Positions 62,901-64,000 of a DNA stretch of 64,000 nt are shown here, piece after piece. How positions within the stretch are numbered: position 1 is the first letter of the stretch; each line of letters starts with the position of its first letter. The position numbers were made by a program, and so were the translations under genes. Source of the stretch: Andrena cerasifolii (Eukaryota; Arthropoda; Insecta; Hymenoptera; Andrenidae). Below the pieces are notes generated by a model that had not been told where the DNA came from, made no database searches, and was given only the letters and a program-made list of their open reading frames with translations. The stretch lies in contig NC_135127.1 of the NCBI RefSeq assembly GCF_050908995.1, forward strand, positions 12,294,001-12,358,000, written 5' to 3'.

Positions 62901-63981
62901 TATAGATGATTGTTTTAAGCAGGTAAATTAATTTCATTTGCTTCTAATTAAGCGAATTAATGGATTAAGCTATTATTTGCAGGTAAATTTTATCATACCA
63001 ATTTTAACACAAGGATATATGGAAAAATTAAATAATCCTAAGATGTCCATTGAAGATCAAAATAGATTGGACACAAAGTACATAAAGTACATATACTCTT
63101 TGCTACGATATGAATACGTGAGGAATCAATGCATCAATTGTCGTGTAAGGTGTGAATGCTTTGATAAAAAGTTTACTATTTCTATTAACTGCAGGTAACA
63201 GTTGTAAAACTATTTCTTTTACCAGGTGCATAGTCCCTGATAAAGAAATTTCTACAGTCATAAGAGCAAATATTCATCCAACTTTGCAAGCTTGGTTCAG
63301 GGAAAGCAGTATCGATGAATTTGTGGAGAACATTCTTTTACTAAAATACTCAAAGTAATATTTTACCACGTGTACAAACATGGAAATGAAACATCTTTTT
63401 ATAACAGGAACAATATACTCTCTAATGTAAAATTTACTTACTGATTTATGAAATATTCTCCATACGACTCTGCATTGTTTATATCATCTGATATCTGTTC
63501 AGAAATATCATAATATATTTTCAGTGTCTCTACGGCTTCTATTTTTGGCAATATTTCACCTTTTGCTGTGACAAAAACGTGTCCACTGAAATCATTAAAG
63601 CATCTGGAGGAATCTAACAGTTTATGTGGAGAGGCAAGAGTGAAAACAACATTTCCACGTTCACCATGGACCCATTGTGCTCCCAATTCTACAACATTAT
63701 CAGCTGAAAATATAGAAACATACCTTAAAATAAAAATAATGTCGAAACAAATATTTGTTACATCATGCCTTATATTAGAGACAAGTCCAGTTTCTTATGA
63801 AACATTTATTGCTAAAAGAATCATTTTACATACCAAATTTTACCGTGTGTATCCTGCCTCCAATTCGATCTTTCCCTTCGAGAATTTTCACATTTTCTAA
63901 ACCCTTTTCTATCAATCTGGCCGCCGCAGCGATACCTGCAGCTCCGGCTCCAATAATTATTATTTTCGGTTCGTTAAACAT
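59984..63981 (-). CDS. Polyamine oxidase-like flavoprotein C, host of a nested gene
   Basis: Eight minus-strand exons: 63834-63981, 63442-63703, 61184-61397, 60882-61115, 60649-60780, 60368-60567, 60170-60293 and 59984-60094; 474 residues. Seen are the FAD fold IIIIGAGAAGIAAAARL, LEGKDRIGGRIHT, GAQWVHGERGNVVF, the Lys block GTVNKVFLRF, CAWISGKYAKHMEFL and IILFAGEATHDHYYSTVHGA. Exon sizes and phases almost match gene A (214, 132 and so on), so A and C are close duplicates, but C has no signal peptide. Intron 2 is 2,044 bases and contains the plus-strand Death-SEFIR gene. Intron 4 appears to use a GC donor (AAG|GCACGG). The TAG at 60570-60568 lies in an 81-base intron. Confidence 0.9.
61852..63358 (+). 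CDS. Death-domain plus SEFIR-domain adaptor (CIKS/Act1-like), nested gene
   Basis: Exons: 61852-61865, 61943-62186, 62251-62446, 62532-62659, 62749-62922, 62983-63142 or -63144, and 63195-63358; 359 residues if the first donor is used. Residues about 45-145 form a Death domain: LQKLCLLLSSTATG, GWQEFAAHMGLTMEQIR, IDYDFKGLQDPTYYVLLTYV, ATMDKILGALQKMHRLDVI. A Ser/Thr-rich linker follows. Then comes a SEFIR-like domain: VMLTFANDGLETAQHIAKIF, INCR, and NRLDTKYIKYIYSLLRYEYV, which resembles Act1 LHTKYIHRMMQIEFI. SEFIR domains join IL-17 receptors to Act1 in vertebrates. It lies wholly in intron 2 of amine oxidase C on the other strand. The last splice is uncertain (see findings). Confidence 0.75.
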
Positions 63982-64000
63982 TGTTTTCTTTTAACGTGCT

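Overview
This is insect nuclear DNA. The gene set (stripe/EGR, fumble, retinophilin/MORN4, DRC4, MMS19, a SNAKE-like serine protease), the short GT-AG introns (about 65-150 bp), arthropod TATA/Inr core promoters, abundant GA microsatellites and the switch from CpG-rich to AT-rich blocks suggest a hymenopteran (bee, ant or wasp). The order is an inference. Nothing prokaryotic is present.

Layout. 1-6.6 kb: the immediate-early zinc-finger gene stripe (+), with a CpG-rich, microsatellite-rich upstream/leader region and a probable long 3' UTR. 6.6-13.7 kb: intergenic DNA with possible regulatory clusters. 13.8-17.0 kb: convergent PRADC1-like (+) and cytosolic Xaa-Pro aminopeptidase (-). 17-19.9 kb: a fold-back element and an orphan TATA promoter with a first-exon candidate. 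20.2-21.3 kb: a FUT2-type alpha-1,2-fucosyltransferase (+). 22.9-23.1 kb: a two-exon 42-residue small protein (-). 23.7-36.6 kb: four genes, all on minus: DRC4/GAS8, pantothenate kinase, MORN4 and MMS19. 37.0-39.2 kb: UBTD (+), divergent from MMS19. 42.7-44.4 kb: COX15 (-). 45.1-49.0 kb: a terminal-inverted-repeat element enlarged into a higher-order tandem array with 944-bp units. 50.0-51.5 kb: ZDHHC16 (+). 51.9-53.7 kb: a CLIPC-type serine protease lacking a visible CLIP domain (-). 54.8-64.0 kb: three polyamine-oxidase paralogues, one secreted-type (+) and two without signal peptides (-). The third carries, inside its second intron and on the opposite strand, a gene joining a Death domain to a SEFIR domain (CIKS/Act1-like).

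Exon structures were rebuilt by hand from splice consensus, reading phase and remembered family alignments; for most genes total coding lengths close in frame and agree with family lengths. There is no operon logic. Functional links are local: the polyamine-oxidase cluster, the divergent MMS19/UBTD promoter region, and two immune-type candidates (the protease and the Death-SEFIR adaptor) 8 kb apart. Young DNA transposon derivatives sit in introns of MMS19 and UBTD and between genes.

The most interesting candidates are the nested Death-SEFIR adaptor with its ambiguous last splice, the 944-bp array with a conserved 56-residue ORF, the small two-exon gene at 22.9-23.1 kb, the stripe core promoter with an exact CArG box, and the X-box upstream of the ciliary gene DRC4.
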